From positions 1 through 40,825 of the forward strand of contig JAKAPQ010000004.1 in the NCBI GenBank assembly GCA_021806945.1: 40,825 nt of DNA, in the 5' to 3' direction. This DNA comes from a bacterium (GTDB taxonomy: Bacteria; Vulcanimicrobiota; Vulcanimicrobiia; Vulcanimicrobiales; Vulcanimicrobiaceae). The position numbers and the translations under genes were made by a program. This document shows, one piece after another, positions 18,913-27,311 of this stretch (position 1 is the first letter of the stretch; each line of letters starts with the position of its first letter). The notes beneath the pieces are model-generated. The model worked only from the letters and a program-made list of their open reading frames with translations, made no database searches and was not told where the DNA came from.

Positions 18913-19743
18913 TTACCGCCGCGCTTCCCGCTGAGCGACCAGCAGAATGCCGTTCCCTCTTTTTAGAGGAAAAGAGTCGGCGACGGCTGCCAACGCCATC
19001 AGAGGAGGAAACGCCACCGCTTGGAGGGGCGTGCCGGCGCACAGCATGTTGAGTTCCCAGGCAAGCGATGCGCCAACGCCAATCGTGCTACAAGCATGCG
19101 TGCTGCTAAAGCCTGCGTTTTGCGCACAATCCTTCAATTCGCTAGCTGTAAGGCCCTCGCGCTTATGGTCGTGATGTTCCCATTGTCTAAACCGTCGAAG
19201 GTGGCGTTGCTGGCCCTCAGCCGGCACATGCACGACTAGCGTGCCGCCACGTTTTAGCAGACGATACGAATTCGAGAAAAATCGCGCGACGTCCGAGGGC
19301 GCCAGGTGCTCGAGAACGTCCACTGAAATTGCGGCATCGTATGCGTTGTCTTCACCGTAGCTCAAAGCGTCTGCCACCAGGCATCGCGCGCGTGGGTGAG
19401 CAGCCTGCGCGATACGGACTGACTCTGCGTCGATGTCGATTCCAGTCATCTGCGCGATGCGTCCCACTCGCTCAAGGGCGCCGAAAAGGAAACCCGCGCC
19501 GCAGCCGAGATCGATGAGCGAATTCACGATGGGAAGACTCCGCAGTACATGGACGACGCGCAGTTGAACGCCGATCTCAGGCACTCCGAAGATACGCACG
19601 TACTGCGAGGCGAATCGATCCACCAGCCGGGAATTCCTGATCGTCACGTCGAGTTCAGCCGTTGCGCGCCCGCGCAGATATGGGACATTACTTGCGAGTT
19701 CACAACCGACACGAGGCAACACCAGGAATTTTCGCGTATTCAT
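18913..19743 (-). CDS. Class I SAM-dependent methyltransferase
   Basis: SLIDLGCGAGFLFGALERVGRIAQMTGIDIDAESVRIAQ...DAAISVDVLEHLAPSDVARFFSNSYRLLKRGGTLVVHVP; ATG at 19743. Confidence 0.9.
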   Translation of the reverse strand: MNTRKFLVLPRVGCELASNVPYLRGRATAELDVTIRNSRLVDRFASQYVRIFGVPEIGVQLRVVHVLRSLPIVNSLIDLGCGAGFLFGALERVGRIAQMTGIDIDAESVRIAQAAHPRARCLVADALSYGEDNAYDAAISVDVLEHLAPSDVARFFSNSYRLLKRGGTLVVHVPAEGQQRHLRRFRQWEHHDHKREGLTASELKDCAQNAGFSSTHACSTIGVGASLAWELNMLCAGTPLQAVAFPPLMALAAVADSFPLKRGNGILLVAQREARR

Positions 19744-19744
19744 A

Positions 19745-21775
19745 TCACTCCACGTCCACACCGCTGCGGTGTCTACCGGACGTAAGTGCATGCAAGGGCC
19801 GACAAGAGCATATTTGATCGCGAAACGACAGTGGGCTGCGCTCCGCCGCCCCGGGCCGCGTTTGGACATGTATGCCTGGTACAACGCTCCAGCCATCGCC
19901 GACGCGGGCCAGGCTAAATGAATCACCTGCGACGTTGTGCATAATGACATCGAGAAAGCGCTCCGCCGTCGCACTCCATGAGAACTCGGCAGCGCGCTGC
20001 AAGGCTCCCTCGCACAAACCCGTGCGGACGCCCCGGTCGCTGAGGATTCGTTCTATCGGGCGCACCATATCCGTGCCGTCCGGAACCAGAACGCCGTTTA
20101 GACCGTTCACCACTGCCTCGCGCAGACCCGGAACGTCGTAAGCAAGCGCCGGCGTACCGCAGGCATTCGCCTCGATTACTCCGATTCCCCAGCCTTCCAT
20201 CGACGAAGGTGTGACGAAAAGCCACGAACGCTGCAGGATCTCGATCTTCTCCTGGTTACTGACATGGCCAGCTATCTCTACTGCGCCGGTAAGTCCCAAA
20301 CCGTTTACTAATCCACGCAACGGCGCCTCCTGATCGCCGCTTCCGGCTATAATTAGCTTCGCCCCTGGTATTGAAGCGCGAACCTTCGCAAACGCTTGGA
20401 CTAGTGCGTCGATTCGCTTATAGCGTTTCAATCGTCCGACGTAGCAAACGAGAGGTACGTCGGACTTCGTCCCGGGCACACAATTCTTATCGACACCGCT
20501 GTGAACCACCTCGATTGGGTGGTTAGAGAAGCCCTTCTTCATCATCTCGTCGTGTGAGGTCTTCGAGATGGTCACGAAGCGTGAATTGCGGTAAACATAC
20601 GGCATGACCCGCGTTTCGAGCCACACGAAGAGCCACGCGATCGGCGCGGCTAACTGGGTCAGAAACACACGCTCATGTACGTGAAAAATCAAACACAACT
20701 TTGTTTTCAAGCTAAACAGCGGGGAGAAAAATGGGATCCCATTTTCCGCATCAACGATAACGTCGAACCGACCGCGAAGGCGCGACAGGTACAGCCACGG
20801 TGCTCGCAGGTACACCGTCACTGCGTTACCGACGCGGGTGATCTTGACGCCCTCAAGCGTCTCGCTGCCTGCGCAACCTTTGAACCCGGCGGTCAGCCAT
20901 TCGACGTGGTTGCCCCACGCCACCCAGTGCCTAGCCATCTCGAAAAGGTAGGTTTCGGCACCGCCAGCTTGTGGATGTTTGGGATCCCGCCAATTAATGA
21001 TGAGGATCGAAAAAACTTCATGCGTCCGGATCACCCGCGTCGGGAGCAATCGGTCGAAGAGCGGCACGATTAAACGCAGTGCCGAATACTGCAGCCGTAG
21101 GCGAACTATTCCACAAAGCATCCCCACGGACGTAGGGAAGAGTCGCACGCCGCTCCCTGAACGCTCCCTCCACTCCGTTGGTTCCTCATGAATGCGGAAC
21201 CCGGCGCGCTTGAGCGCGACGAGCAGGTCGACGTCAAAAGCCATATTCGACGTTTCAACATTTCGGGCGACGCGTTGTAAACACTGTGCCCGAAAGACTT
21301 TCGCACCGCACTGTGTATCACGCAAGCGCAGCCCAAACAGCAATCGGACGAGCCCGTTGAAAAGGCGGCTAGCGATACGGCGCTTCAACGGTTGTGGGGG
21401 ACTTACCTTGGAGCCCGGCAGCCACCGCGATCCAACGACCGCGTCCCAATTCTGCAGTCGCTCAAAGAGCCTACGCATCTCGTGCGCCGGCGTCGAGCCG
21501 TCCGCGTCGACGAAACCAATATGCTCCGCTCTTGCGAGGAGGAATCCGGCACGAACCGCGCCGCCTTTCCCCACCGGATGCTCGATCTCGACGTATTGGA
21601 TATTGGCGTGCTCCAAGCGCACGCGCTGTACGCAGGTTTCGGTCGCGTCCGTGCAGCCGTTGAGTACGACGATAATCTCGGAATCCTCGAATGCCGCCGC
21701 ATATTCGTGGAGCGTCGCCTCGATGCGTGCCTGCTCGTTGTGAGTCGGCATGATCACCGAATAGCGTGGCTTCAT
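19745..21775 (-). CDS. Bifunctional glycosyltransferase: N-terminal GT2 (DPM1-like) fused to C-terminal GT4
   Basis: N: YSVIMPTHNEQARIEATL...VGKGGAVRAGFLLARAEHIGFVDADGSTPAHEM; C: AGGAETYLFEMARHWVAWGNHVEWLTAG...VCYVGRLKRYKRIDALVQAF...EGWGIGVIEANACGTPALAYDVPGLREAV. Confidence 0.92.
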   Translation of the reverse strand: MKPRYSVIMPTHNEQARIEATLHEYAAAFEDSEIIVVLNGCTDATETCVQRVRLEHANIQYVEIEHPVGKGGAVRAGFLLARAEHIGFVDADGSTPAHEMRRLFERLQNWDAVVGSRWLPGSKVSPPQPLKRRIASRLFNGLVRLLFGLRLRDTQCGAKVFRAQCLQRVARNVETSNMAFDVDLLVALKRAGFRIHEEPTEWRERSGSGVRLFPTSVGMLCGIVRLRLQYSALRLIVPLFDRLLPTRVIRTHEVFSILIINWRDPKHPQAGGAETYLFEMARHWVAWGNHVEWLTAGFKGCAGSETLEGVKITRVGNAVTVYLRAPWLYLSRLRGRFDVIVDAENGIPFFSPLFSLKTKLCLIFHVHERVFLTQLAAPIAWLFVWLETRVMPYVYRNSRFVTISKTSHDEMMKKGFSNHPIEVVHSGVDKNCVPGTKSDVPLVCYVGRLKRYKRIDALVQAFAKVRASIPGAKLIIAGSGDQEAPLRGLVNGLGLTGAVEIAGHVSNQEKIEILQRSWLFVTPSSMEGWGIGVIEANACGTPALAYDVPGLREAVVNGLNGVLVPDGTDMVRPIERILSDRGVRTGLCEGALQRAAEFSWSATAERFLDVIMHNVAGDSFSLARVGDGWSVVPGIHVQTRPGAAERSPLSFRDQICSCRPLHALTSGRHRSGVDVE

Positions 21776-21972
21776 CGCGCCGCTATCGGTGACGCCGGGG
21801 CGCCGTATTCCTGCATGCTAATCTTTCGGCTAAGAACGGCATGTATCGTATAGTTCAGGGCATTGCCGAACATCGCCAAGCCGAAGACGATAGCGCCATC
21901 TCGCGCAAAATCGCTTCGCAGGAGGCGTCCAGACGGGGTTGTTGAAACGGCGAACGACCCCCGCTTACGCAA
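21772..21972 (-). pseudogene. N-terminal relic of a Wzx-type polysaccharide flippase
   Basis: LLRSDFARDGAIVFGLAMFGNALNYTIHAVLSRKISMQEYGAPASPIAAR*; first TM helix of an oligosaccharide flippase, then stop. Confidence 0.6.
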
Positions 21973-23665
21973 TTGGCGCCTCGCGGTTCTCGGGCGGCGC
22001 TATAATGTTCCGCTCGAACTTCTCTACGATTAGCCGCCACGCCATGGATAGCTCTTCGATATCGAGCGCGCGCGCAGCGGCGACGAACACGAGCCCGCCG
22101 ATCGCGACCTGGCCGAAGAGGTACCATGCCCGCGAAACGAGCGACGGCGCGGGATGCACCCCCAACGCGCCGATCCAATGCAACGCCGCTATCATGACGA
22201 GTGAACTCAGGCAGATCTTCCCCAGGGAACCGAGCAGCGGCTTCCATCGGATGCCGTGCACGAGCCGCCATACTAGCCCGAACAACAGCAGGGCCTGCAT
22301 GCTCTGGCTCACGGAATTTGCCAACAACAGCCCCCTCGCACCTAAAGAAGACAGCCATGCTAGGGAAAGTAACACGTTCACGACGACGGTAAAAACCGAG
22401 ATCGCAACGGGCCAACTCATTTCCTTGCAGGCGAAACAACACCTTGTTAAGACAACGTTAGAAGCCAGAGCGATGAGCCCTACCGCCGCGTACGGCAGCA
22501 GACCGGCGGTGAGTTCGGTGGCGCTCGCCTTGAACGTTCCGCGCTGGAAGAGCGTCTGCACGATCGGGTGGGCGAGTACGATGAGGGCGCAAGCCGACGG
22601 AATCGTGATGAAGTTCACCAGCCGCAACCCGGTGATGACGCTCGTGCCGACTCCGCGCCGGTTCGCCTGCGCGAACTGTGCGGCGAGCAGTGGAAAGATC
22701 ACCGTCGCGATGGCCGCCGCGAAGATCTGCAGCGGAAAGCCGACGAGTTTTGTGGCGTAATTCATGCCGGCCATGTAGCCGGGGCTCAGCGTCGAAGCGA
22801 AGTAGCGATCGAAGAACAGCGCGATCTGCCCGGCGGCCGATCCGACCATGATCGGCCCGAGCAGGAGCCAGATCTTTGGCAGCCCCGGGTGGTTCCAATG
22901 GATAACCGGGCGGTACTTCCCGATCGCCAGCAGCGCCGGCAGCTGCACGGCCATCTGCGCGATCAGTCCGAGTGCCGTGCCCAGCGCAAGTGCGTAGATG
23001 CCGATTTTCTGGTTGAGTGCGATGACGCAGCCGATCGTGACCGCATTGACGGCGATGCCCGTCAGCGAGGCGGCTCGGAAGCGCCGGTAGGCGTTGAGCA
23101 TGGCGCTGAAGACGCCGCTCAAGCTCACCGCGACGATGCTCGGCATCATCCAGCGCGTCATGCGGATCGCGACACCCATCTGCGGGCCCGGGAAGCCGTG
23201 CGCGATGATCGGCACGTAGTAGGGCGCGAGGATGTAGCCGAGGACCGCGCAGAGCGCCAAGAGGATTGCCAGGCCGTTGATGATCGTGTTGCCGAGGCGC
23301 CACGCCTCCTCTTCTTCACCGTGGGTGAGGTATTCGGAGAAGGTCGGCACCAGCGCGCTCACGAGCGCGCCGTTGAAGACGCCGAAGAGGATCGTCGGCA
23401 CGGTGGCCGCGATGAGGAACGTGTCCATCTGCCACTGCGTGCCGAAGTACCGCGCGTTCACGACCTCACGGGAGAAGCCGAGGATCGTCGAGCCGAGGGT
23501 GGCGGCCATCACGAAGAGGGTTGAAGATGCGATGCCCTTCGAGACGCTCAGGGTGACGCGGGGGATAGCCCTGCGGCCACCATCGGGGGTGACGGCGCGG
23601 AGTTGGGGTTTAATGGGCGCCGTCCTTGCGGAAGACGGCGGGGATCGTGCGCACGAGGATGGCAA
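21965..23665 (-). CDS. murJ: MurJ/MviN-family lipid flippase
   Basis: STILGFSREVVNARYFGTQWQMDTFLIAATVPTILFGVFNGALVSALVPTFSEYL...; full-length, 14-TM-like; start uncertain, N-terminal ~40 aa contain a REP-derived segment. Confidence 0.93.
   Translation of the reverse strand: MPSSCARSPPSSARTAPIKPQLRAVTPDGGRRAIPRVTLSVSKGIASSTLFVMAATLGSTILGFSREVVNARYFGTQWQMDTFLIAATVPTILFGVFNGALVSALVPTFSEYLTHGEEEEAWRLGNTIINGLAILLALCAVLGYILAPYYVPIIAHGFPGPQMGVAIRMTRWMMPSIVAVSLSGVFSAMLNAYRRFRAASLTGIAVNAVTIGCVIALNQKIGIYALALGTALGLIAQMAVQLPALLAIGKYRPVIHWNHPGLPKIWLLLGPIMVGSAAGQIALFFDRYFASTLSPGYMAGMNYATKLVGFPLQIFAAAIATVIFPLLAAQFAQANRRGVGTSVITGLRLVNFITIPSACALIVLAHPIVQTLFQRGTFKASATELTAGLLPYAAVGLIALASNVVLTRCCFACKEMSWPVAISVFTVVVNVLLSLAWLSSLGARGLLLANSVSQSMQALLLFGLVWRLVHGIRWKPLLGSLGKICLSSLVMIAALHWIGALGVHPAPSLVSRAWYLFGQVAIGGLVFVAAARALDIEELSMAWRLIVEKFERNIIAPPENREAPIA
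23535..23557 (+). repeat. REP-like element copy inside the murJ 5' region
   Basis: cccttcgagacgctcagggtgac; read on the minus strand as VTLSVSKG in the murJ frame. Confidence 0.7.
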
Positions 23666-24311
23666 GGTCGCCTAGGGGCGACCAGGTGTCGATGTAGTGG
23701 TTGTCGAGGCGCATCCACTCATCGAACGAGACGTCGCAGCGGCCGTTGATCTGCCACAGGCAGGTGATGCCTTGCGGTACGGTTAGGCGGCGCTGGGCGT
23801 ATTCGTCGTAATGCGCGATCTCGCTGGGGAGCGGCGGGCGCGGGCCGACGAGCGACATCTCACCGCGCAGCACGTTCAAGAGATTCGGCAGCTCGTCGAT
23901 GCTGGTGCGGCGCAGGCAGGCTCCGAGCGGATGCAGCCGCGGGTCGTTGCGAATCTTGAAGACGGGGCCGTCGACTTCGTTGAGGTGCTGCAGGTCCTCG
24001 CGCATCGCGTGCGCGCCTTCGACCATGGTGCGCAGTTTGTATATCCGGAAGCGGCGGCCGTGCTGGCCGACGCGCTCCTGCGCGTAGAAGGGCGTGCCGC
24101 CGGTGGTGACGGCGATGGCGATGGCGGCGACTGCCACGATGGGGAGGGTTGCAACGAAGAACGCGGTGCCGAGCAGCACGTCGGTGGTGCGCTTGGCTGC
24201 GTGCCAGGTGGCGGGGATGGGGCGGCGCTCGCCCTCGCCCTTCCCCTTCGGCAGGTTCAGGGTGACAGAGTCGGTGGCACGCTTGTCCACATCGCTATCA
24301 GCTAGTTGCAT
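23610..24311 (-). CDS. Undecaprenyl-phosphate sugar phosphotransferase (WcaJ/EPS sugar transferase type)
   Basis: RTTDVLLGTAFFVATLPIVAVAAIAI...FYAQERVGQHGRRFRIYKLRTM...LRRTSIDELPNLLNVLRGEMSLVGPRPPLPSE...GITCLWQINGR. Confidence 0.95.
   Translation of the reverse strand: MQLADSDVDKRATDSVTLNLPKGKGEGERRPIPATWHAAKRTTDVLLGTAFFVATLPIVAVAAIAIAVTTGGTPFYAQERVGQHGRRFRIYKLRTMVEGAHAMREDLQHLNEVDGPVFKIRNDPRLHPLGACLRRTSIDELPNLLNVLRGEMSLVGPRPPLPSEIAHYDEYAQRRLTVPQGITCLWQINGRCDVSFDEWMRLDNHYIDTWSPLGDLAILVRTIPAVFRKDGAH
24244..24268 (+). repeat. REP-like element copy (degenerate) inside the sugar transferase N-terminus
   Basis: cccttcggcaggttcagggtgacag; minus-strand reading VTLNLPKGKG. Confidence 0.6.
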
Positions 24312-25432
24312 AGGATACCATCAAAAGCGGTCGTTACTGTTTTGCCTACGACATCGAGGCCTTCGATGATTCCCAAATCTTCGCCGGGTTTCTCGCTCAG
24401 GTGGATGAATGGAACGAACTCGCGGGTGTGGTCGCTGCCGGGGGCGGTCGGGTCGCAGCCGTGATCGGCGGTGAAGATGACCTCGTCGCCCGGGCGCAGC
24501 AGCGATTCCAAGCGCGGGAGCAGGCTGTCGAGCGCCTCGAGCGCGTCGCCGTAGCCGCGGACGTTGCGCCGGTGGCCGTACTTCGAGTCGAAGTCGTTAA
24601 GGTTCACGAAGATGAAGCCGTTATCGACCCGCTCGAGCAGTTCGAAGGTCTTCTCCATGGCGTCGCGGTTATCGGCCACGCGGACGGTCGTCTCGATGCC
24701 GTGCCCGCAGTAGATGTCGCAGATCTTGCCAACGGCATGCACCCCGACGCCCTTCGCGGCGAGCGTATCCAAGACGCTCGGCGGCGGCTCGATAGCGTAG
24801 TCCCGGCGGTTGGGCGTGCGCGCGAAGGCGCCGGGCGTGCCCACGAACGGGCGGGCGATCACCCGGTTGACGGCGTGCGGCGCTACCAGCATGGCGCGTG
24901 CCTGCTCGCACCATGAGTAGAGGGTCGGCAGCGGCACGACCTCTTCGTGGGTCGCCACCTGGAAGACCGAGTCGGCCGAGGTGTAGAGGATCGGGCGCCC
25001 GGTCGCGATGTGCTCGGCGCCCAGCTCCTCGATGATCTCGGTGCCCGAGGCGGTCTTGTTCCCAAGCGGCGGCTTGCCCGCGATCCGGGTGAACTCGCTG
25101 ACGACCTCTTGGGGGAAGCCCTGCGGGTAGGTCGGGAACGGGACCTGCGTGATGATCCCGGCCATCTCCCAGTGGCCGGTGATCGTGTCCTTGCCCTTGC
25201 TGCGCTCGCGCAGCCGCGCCACGCGGGCGCGCGGATGCGCGCTCGGCGCGACGCCCGCGATCGGGGTTAGGTTGCCGAGGCCCAGGCGCTCGAAATTGGG
25301 CAAGTGCAGCCCGCCGAGACGGCGGGCGACGTTGCCAAGGGTGTTCGCACCCGAAGCATCACCGTAGGTGGCGGCATCCGGTAACGCCCCGACGCCACCC
25401 GAATCGAGAACAATCGTAATAAAGCGCGCCAT
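24302..25432 (-). CDS. deoB: Phosphopentomutase
   Basis: MARFITIVLDSGGVGALPDAATYGDASGANTLGN...GKDTITGHWEMAGI...FADHGCDP-type TADHGCDPTAPGSDHTREFVP; 377 aa. Confidence 0.96.
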   Translation of the reverse strand: MARFITIVLDSGGVGALPDAATYGDASGANTLGNVARRLGGLHLPNFERLGLGNLTPIAGVAPSAHPRARVARLRERSKGKDTITGHWEMAGIITQVPFPTYPQGFPQEVVSEFTRIAGKPPLGNKTASGTEIIEELGAEHIATGRPILYTSADSVFQVATHEEVVPLPTLYSWCEQARAMLVAPHAVNRVIARPFVGTPGAFARTPNRRDYAIEPPPSVLDTLAAKGVGVHAVGKICDIYCGHGIETTVRVADNRDAMEKTFELLERVDNGFIFVNLNDFDSKYGHRRNVRGYGDALEALDSLLPRLESLLRPGDEVIFTADHGCDPTAPGSDHTREFVPFIHLSEKPGEDLGIIEGLDVVGKTVTTAFDGILCN

Positions 25433-25659
25433 AAGTACCCCGTGTGCCGCGTTTCTGGCTCGCCCGGCGAGTCGCCTCCCGGCTTCGCCCGGCCCCGTTG
25501 GAGTGAAGGCCACGCTCATGCTCGATGAACGCAGAGTGGTTGCGGAGAACGCGGCCGGGCGGCACGCACCGATTCAAGAGGAGGCTCTAATATGCGTACC
25601 GTTTCTTCCGCGCCTTTGGGGGCAAGGCACAGGGTGCGGTGATTGGCTTTGGCACCCCG

Positions 25660-25808
25660 CGTTGCTATTCAAGGTGCTCACCCAGAAGCGCTGGGAGCTG
25701 TTAGCAGCCCTGCGTGTCGCAGGCGACGTCAAAGCCGTGCATAGCGATGTCCATGCCTTGCTCGATTTTGATGCGGTCCGCGTCGATTTCACGCTGCGAG
25801 CGGCGTAG
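25660..25808 (+). pseudogene. Relic of a COG4190-like HTH antitoxin/regulator
   Basis: KVLTQKRWELLAALRVAGDVKAVHSDVHALLDFDAVRVDFTLRAA*; matches the VLTpkRweLL...RDvkaVhsDvhaLldlGLi...yDairvdf pattern with two internal gaps. Confidence 0.5.
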
Positions 25809-25824
25809 GGCGCCGGCGACCTTG

Positions 25825-26187
25825 TCAGGTACGCAATCGGCAACCCACAATTGCCGCCGCGCGATCGAGCCGCTTATCGAGCGTCCAGAGCCGGCAGCCG
25901 GATACGAGTGCAGAGGCGAGAAGATGAGCGTCTATCCAGCCGATCCCTTTGCCCCAAAGTTTATGTCCGTCGACCAACTTCACGACTTCTTCGTGATCGG
26001 CCGAGGTTGCGACCGGCAAAGCCTCGAGGTTTGCAAGTATGCGAGCACGGTTCCTCAAATTGCCGCAAGCGATCTCGCCGATCACGAACGGGTGTAGCAG
26101 AACGCGCTCCTCTTCGAGGATCTCGACCAGCGCCGCGTTCCCGAATCGGAGATGATCGATCCAAACGGATGTATCGACCAGAATCAC
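25825..26187 (-). CDS. vapC: VapC toxin (PIN domain)
   Basis: MILVDTSVWIDHLRFGNAAL...HPFVIGEIACGNL...GIGWIDAHLLASALVSGCRLWTLDKRLDRAA. Confidence 0.93.
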   Translation of the reverse strand: MILVDTSVWIDHLRFGNAALVEILEEERVLLHPFVIGEIACGNLRNRARILANLEALPVATSADHEEVVKLVDGHKLWGKGIGWIDAHLLASALVSGCRLWTLDKRLDRAAAIVGCRLRT

Positions 26188-26390
26188 CGGCCGGGCTCAG
26201 CCCGTCGCCTGGGAATGGAGCGCAGCTTGGGTTCGGAGCCGCCAAGGGCGGATAGGCGTTCCCCCGCCTCACGAGCGATCAGTGCCCTTAGGCCGGCGTG
26301 CACGAGAGCCGTCTTCCCCTGGATACCTGAAAGCTGTCTCGCGCGCTCAAGCAATTCCCGGTCTATAATCAAGGTCGTTCTCATATGCAT
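26184..26390 (-). CDS. vapB: VapB antitoxin
   Basis: MHMRTTLIIDRELLERARQLSGIQGKTALVHAGLRALIAREAGERL; 4-nt overlap with vapC. Confidence 0.92.
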   Translation of the reverse strand: MHMRTTLIIDRELLERARQLSGIQGKTALVHAGLRALIAREAGERLSALGGSEPKLRSIPRRRAEPGR

Positions 26391-26470
26391 AAGTATGGCT
26401 CATCCATGCATACTCAGTCAATACGAGCGTGACGCTGCCCTACCATCCCGGGTGGGAAACAGGAGGTCCG

Positions 26471-26520
26471 CCCGCGCGATCGAGCCGCTTATCGGGCGTC
26501 CAAGCCGGCAGCCGGAAGAA
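26471..26520 (-). repeat. Duplicated fragment of the vapC 3' coding region
   Basis: gcgcgatcgagccgcttatcgggcgtccaagccggcagccgga vs 25860 gcgcgatcgagccgcttatcgagcgtccagagccggcagccgga. Confidence 0.8.
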
Positions 26521-26542
26521 TCGTGCTCGTCAGCGCTTGACA

Positions 26543-26577
26543 GCATGCCATCAGTATATGATAGCATGATGGCATGC
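26543..26577. promoter_or_regulatory. Palindromic operator overlapping the start of the RHH antitoxin gene
   Basis: GCATGCCATCA-N13-TGATGGCATGC, perfect 11-bp arms (26543-26553, 26567-26577); TTGACA at 26537-26542; ATG at 26574 lies in the right arm. Confidence 0.75.
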
Positions 26578-26834
26578 ATCGCATTCAGGTCCAGTTAACG
26601 CAGGAGCAAGAGCGGGTCCTGCGCGAGATGGCGCGTCTGCGCGGCTCGTCGATTTCGGCGCTGATTCGAGAGGGCGTCGAGCAACTGACGGCGCCGGAAC
26701 GCGAGCGCCGCGATCGAGCGCGTCGCGCCGCGCTCGCATTGATCGGAGCCTTCAGCGACGCCCCCGACGTGAGCCGCCGGCACGACGACTATTTGGCGGA
26801 CACAATCCAATCGTCACTGCCCGGCAAGGCGTAG
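26574..26834 (+). CDS. Ribbon-helix-helix (CopG-like) antitoxin
   Basis: MHRIQVQLTQEQERVLREMARLRGSSISALIREGVEQL... Confidence 0.85.
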   Translation: MHRIQVQLTQEQERVLREMARLRGSSISALIREGVEQLTAPERERRDRARRAALALIGAFSDAPDVSRRHDDYLADTIQSSLPGKA

Positions 26835-27245
26835 ATGCTCGTCTACTGTGACACATCGGCGCTTTACGCGGTGGGGAATCGTGACGACGAAGCGCATGAA
26901 GCCGCCGCCGAGGCGTGGGAAGCGCTCATAGGCGGCGATCGCCATCGCCTCGTCAGCACGAACTACGTCGTCGTCGAAACGCTCTCGCTCGCGCAGAAGC
27001 GCCAGGGACTCGCCGCGGTGCGCGTGCTGCGCGATGCCCTCGAGCAAACCGTCGAGGTAACATTCGTCGATGAAACGCTCCACAACGCAGCGGTCGAGGA
27101 CTGCTTGCGTACGCGGCGGCGCGGCGTGAGCCTCGTGGATTGCGTCGGCTTCGCCTTCATGCGCCGCCATGGCATCCATCACGCTTTCGCGTTCGACCGG
27201 CACTTCACGGAGTACGGCTTCAAGCCGTTCGTAAAGCCTAAATAA
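26835..27245 (+). CDS. PIN-domain toxin (VapC-like)
   Basis: MLVYCDTSALYAVGNRDDEAHEAA...STNYVVVETLSLAQ...RGVSLVDCVGFAFMRRHGIHHAFAFDRHFTEYGFKPF; immediately follows antitoxin stop. Confidence 0.92.
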   Translation: MLVYCDTSALYAVGNRDDEAHEAAAEAWEALIGGDRHRLVSTNYVVVETLSLAQKRQGLAAVRVLRDALEQTVEVTFVDETLHNAAVEDCLRTRRRGVSLVDCVGFAFMRRHGIHHAFAFDRHFTEYGFKPFVKPK

Positions 27246-27250
27246 AGATC

Positions 27251-27297
27251 TTACGCGATTGGCGCCTCACGGCTATCCGAGCGCTTGGATCCAATGA
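27251..27297 (-). pseudogene. Mini relic of the MurJ 3' end (relic 3)
   Basis: ttacgcgattggcgcctcacggctatccg-agcgcttggatccaatg; matches murJ tail at 21966 and relic 1 at 233 with internal deletion. Confidence 0.65.
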
Positions 27298-27311
27298 AGG
27301 AAGGGCGTATC

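Noticed and set aside
22568-23524. 318-aa plus ORF antisense to murJ
   Set aside because: Charged repetitive composition typical of high-GC antisense frames.
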